A stretch of DNA of 64,000 bases from NCBI GenBank assembly GCA_002300355.1, contig NSGV01000001.1, positions 1,550,001 to 1,614,000 on the forward strand, in the 5' to 3' direction. Source of the stretch: Streptomyces sp. TLI_235 (lineage in GTDB: Bacteria > Actinomycetota > Actinomycetes > Streptomycetales > Streptomycetaceae). Both the position numbers and the translations under genes were made by a program. Shown in pieces: positions 43,637-51,860 of the stretch (its first letter is position 1; each line of letters starts with the position of its first letter). The notes below the pieces were generated by a model. The model was given only the letters and a program-made list of their open reading frames with translations. It searched no databases and had not been told where the DNA came from.

Positions 43637-44335
43637 TCAGCGGCGCCAGCGGTAGCAGAGCTCGGGCCGGCCGACCTGGCCGTACTGCGGCTCGCGCACG
43701 GCGAGGCCGCCGTCGACCAGGTGCTCCAGGTAGCGGCGGGCGGTGATCCGGGAGACGCCGGCGGCGGCGCCCGCCGCCGCGGCCGAGAGCCCGGTGTCGG
43801 CCGCCCGCAGCACCCCGGCCACCGTCTCCAGCGTGGGGGCGCTCAACCCCTTGGGCAGGGCGGACCGTTCGGGGGTGCGGAGCAGCGCGATGGCCTGGTC
43901 GACCTCGTCCTGGCCGAAGGCCTCGCCCGGGCGGCCGAGGCTGGCCCGGTAGCGGGCGTAGCGGTCGAGGCGTTCGCGCAGGGCGGCGCTGCTGAACGGT
44001 TTGAGCAGGTACTGGACGACGCCCGCCGAGACGGCCTGGCGGACCATCGTCAGGTCGCGCGCGGAGGTGACGGCGATGATGTCGGTGGTGTGGCCGGCCG
44101 CCCGCAGGGTGCGGCAGAGCTGCAGGCCGTGGCCGTCCGGCAGGTAGAGGTCGAGCAGGGCGAGGTCGATCGGGGTCCCGGCGGCCCGGGAGCGTTCCAG
44201 GGCGCGCAGGGCCTCGGCGCAGCTGTGCGCGGTGGCGGCGACCCGGAAGCCGGGGGTGCGGCCGACGTAGAGGCCGTGCGCGTCGGCGGCGACCGGGTCG
44301 TCCTCGACCACCAGCACGGAGATCTCGGCGGTCAT
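43637..44335 (-). CDS. Response regulator, CitB/DcuR-like
   Basis: This 232-aa regulator has a receiver domain with acidic VVEDDP, phospho-acceptor Asp62 in LLDLYLPDGHG, and the conserved lysine in YLLKPFS. It ends in a C-terminal helix-turn-helix (AAGVSRITARRYLEHLVDGGL) of the CitB/DcuR group. Its start overlaps the histidine-kinase stop (ATGA). With the kinase it should activate the divergent dicarboxylate carrier gene in response to external C4-dicarboxylates or citrate, as DcuSR, DpiBA and MalKR do in other bacteria. Confidence 0.9.
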   Translation of the reverse strand: MTAEISVLVVEDDPVAADAHGLYVGRTPGFRVAATAHSCAEALRALERSRAAGTPIDLALLDLYLPDGHGLQLCRTLRAAGHTTDIIAVTSARDLTMVRQAVSAGVVQYLLKPFSSAALRERLDRYARYRASLGRPGEAFGQDEVDQAIALLRTPERSALPKGLSAPTLETVAGVLRAADTGLSAAAAGAAAGVSRITARRYLEHLVDGGLAVREPQYGQVGRPELCYRWRR

Positions 44336-46065
44336 CGGGCGGCCTCCCGACGCAGCGGCAGCCGGACGGTGAGCACGGCGCCGCGGTCGCGGCCGACCTC
44401 GACGGTGCCGCCGTTGCGGCGGGCGGTCTGGGCGACCAGGGCGAGGCCGAGGCCGCGGCCGTGCTGCTTGGTCGTCCAGCCGCGGCGGAACACCTCGCCG
44501 AGCGCGTCCGCGTCGATGCCGGCGCCGGAGTCGGCCACCCGGAGCAGCAGTCGGCCGTCGTCGACCTTGGCGGTGACGGTGACCTCGGGCGTTCCGCGGT
44601 GGGTGGCGGCGTTCTCGATCGCCGCGTCCACGGCGTTGTCGATCAGGTTGCCGAGCACGGTGACCAGGTCGCGCGGGGCGAGGTCCGGCGGCAGCACGCC
44701 GTCGTCGATCCGGCTGTCCTCGGTGAGGACGAGGTCGACGCCGCGCTCGGCGGCCTGCGAGGCCTTGCCCAACAGCAGGGCGGCGAGCACCGGTTCGCCG
44801 ACCGCGCCGACCACCTTGTCGGTGAGCCGCTGGGCGAGCTCCAGTTCGGCGGTGGCGAAGTCCACCGCGTCCTGGTGGCGGCCGAGTTCGACCAGCGAGA
44901 CCACGGCGTGCAGCCGGTTGGCGGCCTCGTGCGCCTGCGCGCCGAGCGCGTCGGCGAAGCCCCGGACGCTGTCCAGTTCACCGCTGAGCGACTGGAGTTC
45001 GGTGTGGTCGCGGAGGGTGAGCACGCTGCCGAGGCCGGTGCCGATCGGCGAGGTGTTGAGCACCACCACCCGCTCGGCGGTCAGGTGCACCTCGTCATGG
45101 GCCGGCTCCGGGTCGAGCACCGCCCGCACCAGCGAGTCGGGCAGGCCCAGCGCGTCGAACGGCAGCCCCTCCACCTCGCCCTGCAGGCCGAGGAGTTCAC
45201 GGGCCGCGTCGTTGCACAGCACCACCCGGTGGGCGCGGTCGAGCAGCACCAGGCCCTCGCGGACCGAGTGCAGGGTGGCCTGGTGGTAGTCGTACAGGTG
45301 GCTGAGTTCGGCCGCGCCCATGCCGTGGGTGTGCCGCCGCAGCCGGGTGTTGGCGAGGTAGCTGCCGGCCCCGCCGAGCGCGAGGGCGGCCGCGGCGACC
45401 CCGACCAGGGCGAGCAGCGGGCCGCGCAGCTGCGCGCTGATCGACTCCACGGTGATGCCGGAGCTGACCAGGCCGACCACCCGGCCGCGGCCGTCGAGGA
45501 TGGGGGTGACCACCCGCACCGACGGGCCGAGCGTGCCGGTGTAGGTCTCGCTGGTGGTGCGTCCGGCGAGCGCGCCGTCGATGTGGCCGAGGAACGGGCG
45601 GCCGATCTGTGCCGGGTCGCGGTGGGCCCAGCGGATGCCGTGGGTGTCCATGACGGTGACGAAGTCGACGCCGGTGTCCCGGCGCACCCGCTCGGCGTAC
45701 GGCTGGAGGACGGCCGTCGGGTCGGGGCCGGTGGCGGCCTCGGCGGTGCCGGGCGCGTCGGCGACCGCGCGGGCGGCGGCGGTCACCTGGCGCACCGCGG
45801 CCTCGCGGGTGCGGTGCTCGGTGAACAGGTAGGCGAGGACGGCGCCGCCGGCGACGACGGCGGCCACGATCACCACCTGGACGAGGAAGAGCTGCCCGGC
45901 GAGGCTGCGCGGCAGGCGGCGCCCGGCGCGGTCCTGCGGCACGGTGCGGCCCTGCGGCACGGCACGCTGCCGGGGAACGGCCCGCGCAGCGGCCGCGGCA
46001 CGCTCCGGCGGCGCCGGTCGGGCCGGCGGGGCCGAGCGGGCCGGACGGCCGGGGCGGATGCGCAT
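44332..46065 (-). CDS. Sensor histidine kinase, DcuS/CitA-like
   Basis: This 577-aa kinase has a Pro/Ala/Arg-rich cytoplasmic start and a membrane helix (VVIVAAVVAGGAVLAYLF). An extracytoplasmic PAS-like sensor with VTVMDTHGIRWAHRDP and GRPFLGHIDGALAGRTTSE, hallmarks of citrate/dicarboxylate sensors, follows. Then come a second helix, an inner PAS domain, a SpoOB-type phosphoacceptor helix (QAHEAANRLHAV) and an ATPase domain with NLIDNAVDAAIE and GRGLGLALV. I choose the ATG at 46065; a longer frame would run into the shared promoter. It forms an operon with the response regulator. Confidence 0.9.
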   Translation of the reverse strand: MRIRPGRPARSAPPARPAPPERAAAAARAVPRQRAVPQGRTVPQDRAGRRLPRSLAGQLFLVQVVIVAAVVAGGAVLAYLFTEHRTREAAVRQVTAAARAVADAPGTAEAATGPDPTAVLQPYAERVRRDTGVDFVTVMDTHGIRWAHRDPAQIGRPFLGHIDGALAGRTTSETYTGTLGPSVRVVTPILDGRGRVVGLVSSGITVESISAQLRGPLLALVGVAAAALALGGAGSYLANTRLRRHTHGMGAAELSHLYDYHQATLHSVREGLVLLDRAHRVVLCNDAARELLGLQGEVEGLPFDALGLPDSLVRAVLDPEPAHDEVHLTAERVVVLNTSPIGTGLGSVLTLRDHTELQSLSGELDSVRGFADALGAQAHEAANRLHAVVSLVELGRHQDAVDFATAELELAQRLTDKVVGAVGEPVLAALLLGKASQAAERGVDLVLTEDSRIDDGVLPPDLAPRDLVTVLGNLIDNAVDAAIENAATHRGTPEVTVTAKVDDGRLLLRVADSGAGIDADALGEVFRRGWTTKQHGRGLGLALVAQTARRNGGTVEVGRDRGAVLTVRLPLRREAAR

Positions 46066-46132
46066 ACCGGCCAGTGTGCACGGTCCTCCCCCGGTGGCGG
46101 GACCGCCCGGCGTGAACTCTATGAACGCAAAC

Positions 46133-46161
46133 GTGACCCCCGTCACTCCGCCGCCCATAGT
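46133..46161 (+). promoter_or_regulatory. Predicted dctA promoter with inverted repeat
   Basis: GTGAC-CCCC-GTCAC (46133-46146) is a perfect 5-bp inverted repeat. CATAGT at 46156-46161 is a -10-like box about 57 nt before the carrier start. The repeat could be the response-regulator site for the divergent dctA gene. Confidence 0.4.
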
Positions 46162-46217
46162 CGTCACCGGCCCTCCCCCCGGGGCCGTCAGGGAGCGCAG
46201 GGCAAAGGAGCCGTGAA

Positions 46218-47579
46218 ATGGCGAGCACAGGAGCAGTCCGCCGCAGAGCCGACCGCACGCACTACCTCTATCTCGCGGTGATCGCGGCGGTCGCCGCGGG
46301 CATCGTGGCCGGGTTGGCGGCGCCGGACGCGGCCGTGGAGTTGAAGCCGATCGGAACCGGCTTCGTCAATCTGATCAAGATGATGATCAGCCCGGTGATC
46401 TTCTGCACCATCGTGCTCGGCATCGGCTCGGTCAGCAAGGCCGCCAAGGTCGGCCGGGTCGGCGGCCTGGCGCTCGGCTACTTCCTCGCCATGTCGACCG
46501 TCGCCCTGGGCATCGGTCTGCTGGTGGGCAACCTGATCGAGCCCGGCTCCGGGCTCCACCTCACCAGCGCCCTCGCCAAGTCCGGACACGCCCAGGCCGC
46601 GGCCGGCGAGGCCACCGGGACGGCCGACTTCCTGCTCGGCACCATCCCCACCACGCTGTTCTCCGCCCTCACCGAGGGCAAGGTGCTGCAGACCCTGCTG
46701 GTCGCCCTGCTCGCGGGCTTCGCCCTGCAGGCGATGGGGTCGGCCGGGGCGCCGGTGCTACGCGGCGTCGAGCACCTGCAGAAGCTGGTCTTCCGGATCA
46801 TGTCGATGATCATGTGGGTGGCCCCGATCGGCGCCTTCGGCGCGATCGCCGCGGTGGTCGGCGCGACCGGCACCGCCGCCCTGAAGAGCCTCGCCATGAT
46901 CATGTTCGGCTTCTACCTGACCTGCGCCCTGTTCGTCGCGGTGGTGCTCGGGCTGCTGCTGCGGCTGGCCACCGGGGTCAACATCTTCTCCCTGCTCCGC
47001 TACCTCGGACGGGAGTTCCTGCTGATCCTCTCCACCTCCTCCTCGGAGAGCGCGCTGCCCCGGCTGATCGCCAAGATGGAGCACCTCGGCGTCAGCCGGC
47101 CGGTGGTCGGCATCACCGTGCCGACCGGGTACAGCTTCAACCTCGACGGCACCGCGATCTACCTCACCATGGCCTCCATCTTCATCTCGGAGGCGCTCGA
47201 CAAGCCGATGTCGCTGGGCCAGCAGGTGTCGCTGCTGCTCTTCATGGTGATCGCCAGCAAGGGCGCGGCGGGCGTCACCGGCGCCGGACTGGCGACGCTG
47301 GCCGGCGGCCTGCAGTCGCACCGCCCGGAGCTGGTCGACGGCGTCGGCCTGATCGTCGGCATCGACCGCTTCATGTCGGAGGCCCGGGCCCTCACCAACT
47401 TCGCGGGCAACGCCGTCGCCACCGTGCTGATCGGCCACTGGACGGGCGAACTGGACCGCGAGCGCCTCGACCTCGTCCTGGCCGGCAGTCTCCCCTTCGA
47501 CGAGTCCGCCATCGCCGACCCGCACACCGGCACCGTCCCCGCCCAGTCCGAGGCCCCGGCGGTGGAGACCACCGCCTGA
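46218..47579 (+). CDS. dctA: C4-dicarboxylate transporter DctA
   Basis: This 453-aa dicarboxylate/amino-acid:cation symporter belongs to the DAACS family. It has eight helices and two re-entrant loops, with the serine-rich loop LLILSTSSSESALPRL, the cation-site NLDGTAIYLTM and the later segment RALTNFAGNAVAT. AAAGGAG lies 7 nt before the ATG. It imports succinate, fumarate or malate with Na+ or H+. It is divergent from a DcuSR/CitAB-like two-component pair, the usual arrangement, and a 15-bp hairpin terminates it. The malic enzyme gene at 58.4 kb is a metabolic match but not linked. Confidence 0.93.
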   Translation: MASTGAVRRRADRTHYLYLAVIAAVAAGIVAGLAAPDAAVELKPIGTGFVNLIKMMISPVIFCTIVLGIGSVSKAAKVGRVGGLALGYFLAMSTVALGIGLLVGNLIEPGSGLHLTSALAKSGHAQAAAGEATGTADFLLGTIPTTLFSALTEGKVLQTLLVALLAGFALQAMGSAGAPVLRGVEHLQKLVFRIMSMIMWVAPIGAFGAIAAVVGATGTAALKSLAMIMFGFYLTCALFVAVVLGLLLRLATGVNIFSLLRYLGREFLLILSTSSSESALPRLIAKMEHLGVSRPVVGITVPTGYSFNLDGTAIYLTMASIFISEALDKPMSLGQQVSLLLFMVIASKGAAGVTGAGLATLAGGLQSHRPELVDGVGLIVGIDRFMSEARALTNFAGNAVATVLIGHWTGELDRERLDLVLAGSLPFDESAIADPHTGTVPAQSEAPAVETTA

Positions 47580-47604
47580 GCCCCCACACCCCGGCCCCCG
47601 GCCC

Positions 47605-47651
47605 CCGGCCCGGCGCCGCAGCTCCACTCCCCCGGAGCGGCGCCGGGCCGG
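47605..47651. terminator. Terminator after dctA
   Basis: A perfect 15-bp stem, 47605-47619 (CCGGCCCGGCGCCGC) with 47637-47651, and a 17-nt loop lie 26 nt after the dctA stop, before a convergent gene. It probably stops transcription from both sides. Confidence 0.8.
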
Positions 47652-47747
47652 ACCGCGTGCCGGGGGCCGACAGGGGAACGACCACGGCGGCCGCCCCCGG
47701 GACCGCACGGTTCCCTGCGCCGCCCCTGGAGGGACGCGCCTCGGCGG

Positions 47748-48677
47748 CTACGGCTCCATGCTGCCGCTGAGGGCCCAGGCGAGGCCGGTGGCGGGGTCCT
47801 CGAGGGCGAGGTGGAGGTACCAGAGTTCGTCGGGGGGTTCGGACCAGGCGAGGCAGCGCAGGCGGGCGACCAGGGCGTCGACCTCGGCCGGGACGGGCCG
47901 GGCGGCGCCGGCCATGCCGGCGAGCAGGTGCCAGACGGCGAGCCGGCCGTGGGCGGTGCCGAGGCCGCGTGTTCCCGAGGCGGCCTGGACGAGGGCGGGG
48001 TAGGCGGCGGCGAACGGCAGGTGCCCGGCGAGCACCCGGCGGCCCGGGGCGAGCTGGGCGGCGGCGTCCGGCGCGGTGCCTCGGACGCAGACGGTGGTGA
48101 GCCAGGGCGCGAGGCCGGCCGGCGACCGGGTGGCGGCGGGCCCGGGGGTGCGCGGCCCGGGGGCGGGCAGGTCGAGCGGGCCGAGGTCCTCGCGGGTGTC
48201 GGGCAGGGCGAACAGGGCCCGGCGGGCGCCGCCGGCCGGCAGGTAGTCGCGGACCCGGACGCTCTCCTCCCAGCCGGCCTGCTCCCAGGCCGCCAGGGTG
48301 AGCGGGACGCCCTCCGGGTCGGGCTCGGCGCGGCCGGCGACCTCCTCGCCGAGCAGGGCACGGGTGTGGGCGACGAGGCGGCGCACCGGTGCGGGTTCCA
48401 GCAGCGGGGCGAGCCGGCGCCAGGAGTGCCGGGTGGCGAGGACCTCCCAGAGCGGTCCGGCGTCGTGGTCGTGCTCGTCGGCGGCCGTGAACGGGCCGCC
48501 GTCGCGGTCGAAGAGCCGGGCGGCGTGCTCCGGCGGCGCCGCGTACGCGATGAGGTGGCCGACCGGGCCGGCCGAGCGGGGGGAGGTGCCGCGCAGCCGC
48601 CGGAACAGTTCGAGCAGCTCCGACCAGCGTCCCGCCGCCGCCAGCTGTCCCGCCCGCCGGTCCTCGTACGTGATCAT
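47748..48677 (-). CDS. Hypothetical protein
   Basis: This 309-aa protein is not one I can assign to a domain. It begins MITYEDRRAGQLAAAGRWSELLELF and has alternating helical segments with Trp-rich stretches (LAAWEQAGWEES, RLAVWHLLAGMAGAARP, DELWYLHLALEDPA), suggesting an all-helical repeat-like fold. TACATT lies 7 nt before the ATG, consistent with a leaderless transcript. Codon use is normal for the genome and the length suggests a real cytoplasmic protein. It is convergent with dctA and divergent from a MarR gene; no function is proposed. Confidence 0.75.
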   Translation of the reverse strand: MITYEDRRAGQLAAAGRWSELLELFRRLRGTSPRSAGPVGHLIAYAAPPEHAARLFDRDGGPFTAADEHDHDAGPLWEVLATRHSWRRLAPLLEPAPVRRLVAHTRALLGEEVAGRAEPDPEGVPLTLAAWEQAGWEESVRVRDYLPAGGARRALFALPDTREDLGPLDLPAPGPRTPGPAATRSPAGLAPWLTTVCVRGTAPDAAAQLAPGRRVLAGHLPFAAAYPALVQAASGTRGLGTAHGRLAVWHLLAGMAGAARPVPAEVDALVARLRCLAWSEPPDELWYLHLALEDPATGLAWALSGSMEP

Positions 48678-48869
48678 TCCGCCAATGTACGTCGGCCTCC
48701 GGTCTGCGGGCCGCCGGGTGACGGTGTGTCGGACGGCGCCCGCACCCACCCGGGGGCGCGGGGGCCGCGGGCCGGCCGGGGGTGCGTCACAGCGCCGCGC
48801 CGCTGGTCGGGAACGGACCGACCGCGCGGTACGCTACCGCCTCCCCGACACGCAGGCTTCATACAGACC

Positions 48870-48882
48870 TAAGATGCCTGAT
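48870..48882 (+). promoter_or_regulatory. Possible operator before the second marR gene
   Basis: TAAGATGCCTGAT, 11 nt before the MarR start, shares ten of 14 aligned positions with the central part of the perfect palindrome CCATAAGATATCTTATGG at 56582. The same MarR protein may bind both sites, here for autoregulation. This is inference from similarity only. Confidence 0.4.
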
Positions 48883-48893
48883 ATACAGGGGGC

Positions 48894-49337
48894 ATGAGTA
48901 TGCCAATCGACCAGCGCCTCGGCCACCACATCAAGCGCGCCGAGCAGGAGCTGATCGCGGCCAAGCATGCGGCACTCCGCGAGTTCAAGCTCAGCACCCC
49001 GCAGTACACCGTGCTGCTGGTGCTCTCGGAGGAGCCCGGGCTCTCCGGGGCGGCACTGGCCCGGCGCTGCCTGGTGACCCCGCAGACGATGTCCTCGGTG
49101 CTGGGCACCCTGGAGGGGCGCGGCCTGGTCGAGCGCAAGCCGCACCCGATCCACCAGCACATCCTGGAGGCCCGGCTGACCCGCGGCGGCCGCACCCTGC
49201 TGGCCAGGGCCGACCAGGCGGCGATGGCGGTCGAGCAGGCCCTCGACGCGGAGTTCGACGCCGAGGAGCGCGCACAGCTGCTCGCCCTGCTGGGCCGCTG
49301 CACGGCCGCCCTGGCGAACGTGCCGACCGGGGCCTGA
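48894..49337 (+). CDS. MarR-family transcriptional regulator
   Basis: This 147-aa MarR protein has STPQYTVLLVLSEEPGLSG, the recognition helix ALARRCLVTPQTMSSVLGTLEGRGLV, and a wing with the unusual HPIHQHILEARLT. GGGGG precedes the ATG by a few bases. It lies at the edge of the AfsA/KAS III gene group and is convergent with AfsA-1. A partial match between its leader and the palindrome in the MFS/FAD-monooxygenase promoter region suggests it regulates the export and oxidation genes at 55-58 kb. The ligand is unknown. Confidence 0.88.
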   Translation: MSMPIDQRLGHHIKRAEQELIAAKHAALREFKLSTPQYTVLLVLSEEPGLSGAALARRCLVTPQTMSSVLGTLEGRGLVERKPHPIHQHILEARLTRGGRTLLARADQAAMAVEQALDAEFDAEERAQLLALLGRCTAALANVPTGA

Positions 49338-49340
49338 ACC

Positions 49341-49370
49341 CCCGACCGCCACCGACCGCCACCGACCGCA
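49341..49370. repeat. Three 10-bp tandem repeats
   Basis: CCCGACCGCC, ACCGACCGCC and ACCGACCGCA follow one another directly after the marR stop, in the short gap before the convergent AfsA-1 gene. They may be a slippage product; no function is evident. Confidence 0.7.
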
Positions 49371-49414
49371 CGACCGGGACCGGCCGCGGACCCGGCGGAG
49401 GACCGGACGGCGGG

Positions 49415-50338
49415 TCAGCCGGTCGGACAGGCGCGCAGGCTGCCGCGGGCGACCGTCTCGCCGCCCTGCACCATGACGACCTCGACGGAGGTCCCGCGCA
49501 CCGAGGCGGCGCCCACCTCGGCCCGGACCAGGCAGGGTTCGCCGAACTCGACGTACCGCAGGAAGGACGCGGAGAGTGCGGTGACCAGCGGGGCGGGCCA
49601 GCCGGTGGCGAGGCAGACGGCCTGCCGCATCGCCTCGACGAGCACCATGCCGGGCAGGTGGTCGACCTCGTGGTCGAAGAGCACCGGGTGGCCGCGCTCG
49701 GAGCGGACCTCCCAGACGTGCGGCGCCCCGGTGGGGGCGAGCACCACGTCGGCGGCGCGGTCCCGGCCGACCAGCGGGGGCGGCACGGGCAGCGGCGGCA
49801 GCGGCTTCTCCAGGGCGGCGGCGAGCCGTTCGCCGCGCAGCCTGCGGTAGGCGCCCGGGGTGGTGCAGCTGAGCGCGCCGGTGGCGGTGCCCAGGGCGCG
49901 GCCGTCGCGCAGCACGTGCACCCGGATCCGCATGCCGGCCAGGCCGGTGCCGCGCCGGCGGACGTCCTCGCAGGTGGCCATGAGCGAGAGGTTGGCGGGC
50001 GTGCCGGTGAAGGCGAGCGCGGCCGGGTCGGCCTCGAAGGCGACATCCCACATCAGGAAGTGCCGGTCGAGCGGGACGCCGAAGGCGGTGTGCGCGATGA
50101 CCAGGCCGGCCTGGCGGACGGTCTCCGCCATCAGCACGGGGTCGTACCAGCGGTCGCCGACGGGCAGGTAGAAGCCGTGGCCGCGGGGCCACTGTGCGCC
50201 GAGGACGAAGTCCAGCTCGCCGACCGGCCGGCAGTCCGTCAGGAGCACCTCCGACACCACGGCCCGGTGCACGAGCGCGCGATCGACCGTGCGGGCGAAC
50301 AGCACATCCTCCGGACGCACATCCAGTATCTGGGACAC
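49415..50338 (-). CDS. AfsA-family gamma-butyrolactone synthesis protein (AfsA-1)
   Basis: This 307-aa protein has the two AfsA/ScbA hotdog repeats. The first includes RALVHRAVVSEVLLTD and YDPVLMAETVRQAGLVIAH; the second includes FDHEVDHLPGMVLVEAMRQA. AfsA joins a beta-ketoacyl chain to dihydroxyacetone phosphate in signalling-lactone synthesis. The GTG start follows AAGGGGG. An ARE-like box lies 45 nt upstream, the usual sign that a gamma-butyrolactone receptor controls it. It is last in a same-strand group with KAS III, HAD phosphatase and AfsA-2. Confidence 0.87.
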   Translation of the reverse strand: MSQILDVRPEDVLFARTVDRALVHRAVVSEVLLTDCRPVGELDFVLGAQWPRGHGFYLPVGDRWYDPVLMAETVRQAGLVIAHTAFGVPLDRHFLMWDVAFEADPAALAFTGTPANLSLMATCEDVRRRGTGLAGMRIRVHVLRDGRALGTATGALSCTTPGAYRRLRGERLAAALEKPLPPLPVPPPLVGRDRAADVVLAPTGAPHVWEVRSERGHPVLFDHEVDHLPGMVLVEAMRQAVCLATGWPAPLVTALSASFLRYVEFGEPCLVRAEVGAASVRGTSVEVVMVQGGETVARGSLRACPTG

Positions 50339-50382
50339 CGTACAAAACCCCCTTCAGGCGTTCACCGGTTGCACCCAATCCT

Positions 50383-50404
50383 ACAGACCAACCGGTTTGT
50401 TTTC
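50383..50404 (-). promoter_or_regulatory. ARE-like element (butyrolactone-receptor site) before AfsA-1
   Basis: On the plus strand the site reads ACAGACCAACCGGTTTG followed by TTTTC, closely like the ACATACCAACCGGTTTG-type autoregulatory elements bound by ScbR/BarA/FarA receptors. On the minus strand it overlaps the region just upstream of a TAGGAT -10 box. A weaker related stretch, CCTGATCGGTTTTT (50424-50437), lies further upstream. Repression by a TetR-type receptor is inferred; that gene is not in this window. Confidence 0.72.
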
Positions 50405-50563
50405 TAAGGGGTTTCGAGCCGAACCTGATCGGTTTTTGACATCCCTTTACCAAAAGCCGACGCTACGTCAGACGGCTGACGCCCGCGGCTCACCGGTACG
50501 CCGCGGAGCCGCGGTGCGGGCCCGGTCTCCCGGACGCGGCGCACCGCGGCTCGGCCCGTCGCC

Positions 50564-50657
50564 GGGCCCGGTTCCATGCAGGGCCCGGTTCAGCGCGGGG
50601 CCCGTTTCATCGCGGGCCGTTTCAGCGCGGGGCCCGTTTCATCGCGGGCCCGGTTCA
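50564..50657. repeat. 16-nt imperfect tandem repeat (about six units)
   Basis: GGGCCCGTTTCATCGC and variants (GGGCCCGGTTCAGCGC) repeat about six times. A perfect 30-nt duplication exists at 50589-50618 and 50621-50650 (period 32). The last unit runs into the KAS III stop codon. It separates KAS III from the AfsA-1 promoter and could form hairpins, but no role is known. Confidence 0.85.
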
Positions 50658-51752
50658 GCGCAGGGCGGCCCCGGAGAGCAGCCCCCAGGAGGCGAGCCGG
50701 TCGGCCGCCTCGTCCTCGGCCCGGAACACCGGCTCGCCGAGCGGGCCGACCGGCTGGTCCAGTGCCCAGCGCAGCAGCGCGGCGCCGATGTTCATCCCGC
50801 CGCCGAAGCCCGCCAGCAGCACCAGGTCGCCGCGCTCCAGTCGGCCGCGGCGGTGCACGGTGTCCAGGGTGATCGCCACCGAGGCGGCGCCGGTGTTGGC
50901 GTGCCGGTCGACCGTCAAGTGCATCGCCGCGCCGGGCAGGTCGAGCTCGGGCCAGACCTGATTGAGCATCACCCCGTTGGCCTGGTGCGGGACGAAGTGG
51001 CGGACCTCGCGGGCGGGCACCCCGGCCCGCCGGAGCAGGGTGCCGACCGCGCCGGGCAGTTCGTCGTGGACGAAGCCGCGCACCGCCCGGCCGTCCATCC
51101 GGAACCAGTGCCCGCCCTCGGCGAGGGTCTGCGCCGAGGCGGGCCGCCGGCTGCCGCCGGCCGCCACCCCGATCAGCCGGTGCTGGTCGCCCCGGCCGTG
51201 CAGCAGCGTCTGCACCACGCCGAGGCCGGCCGGGACGGGCCCGAGCACGACGGCGCCGGCACCGTCGCCGAACAGCACGGCGGTCCTCCGGTCCTCCCGG
51301 TCGAGGATCCGGGAGTAGACGTCGGCGCCGATCACCAGCCCGTACGGGGCGGCCGGGTCGGTGTCGCCGCGGAGCATCTGGGTCCCCACGGCCAGCCCGT
51401 AGACGAAGCCGCTGCAGACCGCGTTGACGTCGAAGGCGGCGGCCCGGCGGGCGCCGATCAGGTGCTGCACGATGCTGGCGGTGGCGGGCTGCGGGTGGTC
51501 CGGGGTGGACGTGGCCACCACCACGAAGGCGAGCCGGTCGGCCGTGATGCCGGCCTGCCGGAGTGCTCTGCGGGCCGCCTCGGCGGCCAGGTCGGAGGTG
51601 GCCTCGTGCGCGGCGGCGCGGTGCCGCCGGCCGATGCCCGTCCGCTCCTCGATCCAGTCGGCGGTCACGCCCGCGCTCGCCGCGGCCTCCTCGTTGCTGA
51701 CGACCTCCTCGGGCACGTACGAGCCGGTGCCAACGATGCCGATCGGTGTCAT
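50655..51752 (-). CDS. Beta-ketoacyl-ACP synthase III (FabH-like)
   Basis: This 365-aa KAS III has the complete triad: Cys113 in AVCSGF, His256 in PHQAN and Asn286 in ANTGAAS, plus the C-terminal VLLAGFGGGMN. A strong AGGAGGGG ribosome site precedes the ATG. Family members condense an acyl-CoA starter with malonyl-ACP, or transfer acyl groups in secondary metabolism. A stand-alone copy between two AfsA genes and a HAD phosphatase suggests it supplies the specific beta-ketoacyl substrate that AfsA loads. Housekeeping fabH would sit with fabD-acpP-fabF, which are not here. Confidence 0.9.
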   Translation of the reverse strand: MTPIGIVGTGSYVPEEVVSNEEAAASAGVTADWIEERTGIGRRHRAAAHEATSDLAAEAARRALRQAGITADRLAFVVVATSTPDHPQPATASIVQHLIGARRAAAFDVNAVCSGFVYGLAVGTQMLRGDTDPAAPYGLVIGADVYSRILDREDRRTAVLFGDGAGAVVLGPVPAGLGVVQTLLHGRGDQHRLIGVAAGGSRRPASAQTLAEGGHWFRMDGRAVRGFVHDELPGAVGTLLRRAGVPAREVRHFVPHQANGVMLNQVWPELDLPGAAMHLTVDRHANTGAASVAITLDTVHRRGRLERGDLVLLAGFGGGMNIGAALLRWALDQPVGPLGEPVFRAEDEAADRLASWGLLSGAALR

Positions 51753-51860
51753 GGTCCCCTCCTGTCGTCGGTGCGGGCCTGTCTCCACGCGGTACGGCCC
51801 CGGCCGGGTGCCGTCCGCGCCGCTCCCCCGGGCCCGCCGGGCAGGGGTGCGGGGCTGTGC

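Noticed and set aside
49341..49370. Short tandem repeats as a CRISPR array
   Set aside because: Units are 10 bp without spacers, and no cas genes are present; simple slippage repeat.
50564..50657. Tandem repeat as a replication origin or iteron cluster
   Set aside because: No rep gene or DnaA boxes are nearby, and the array is GC-rich and only about 95 nt long.
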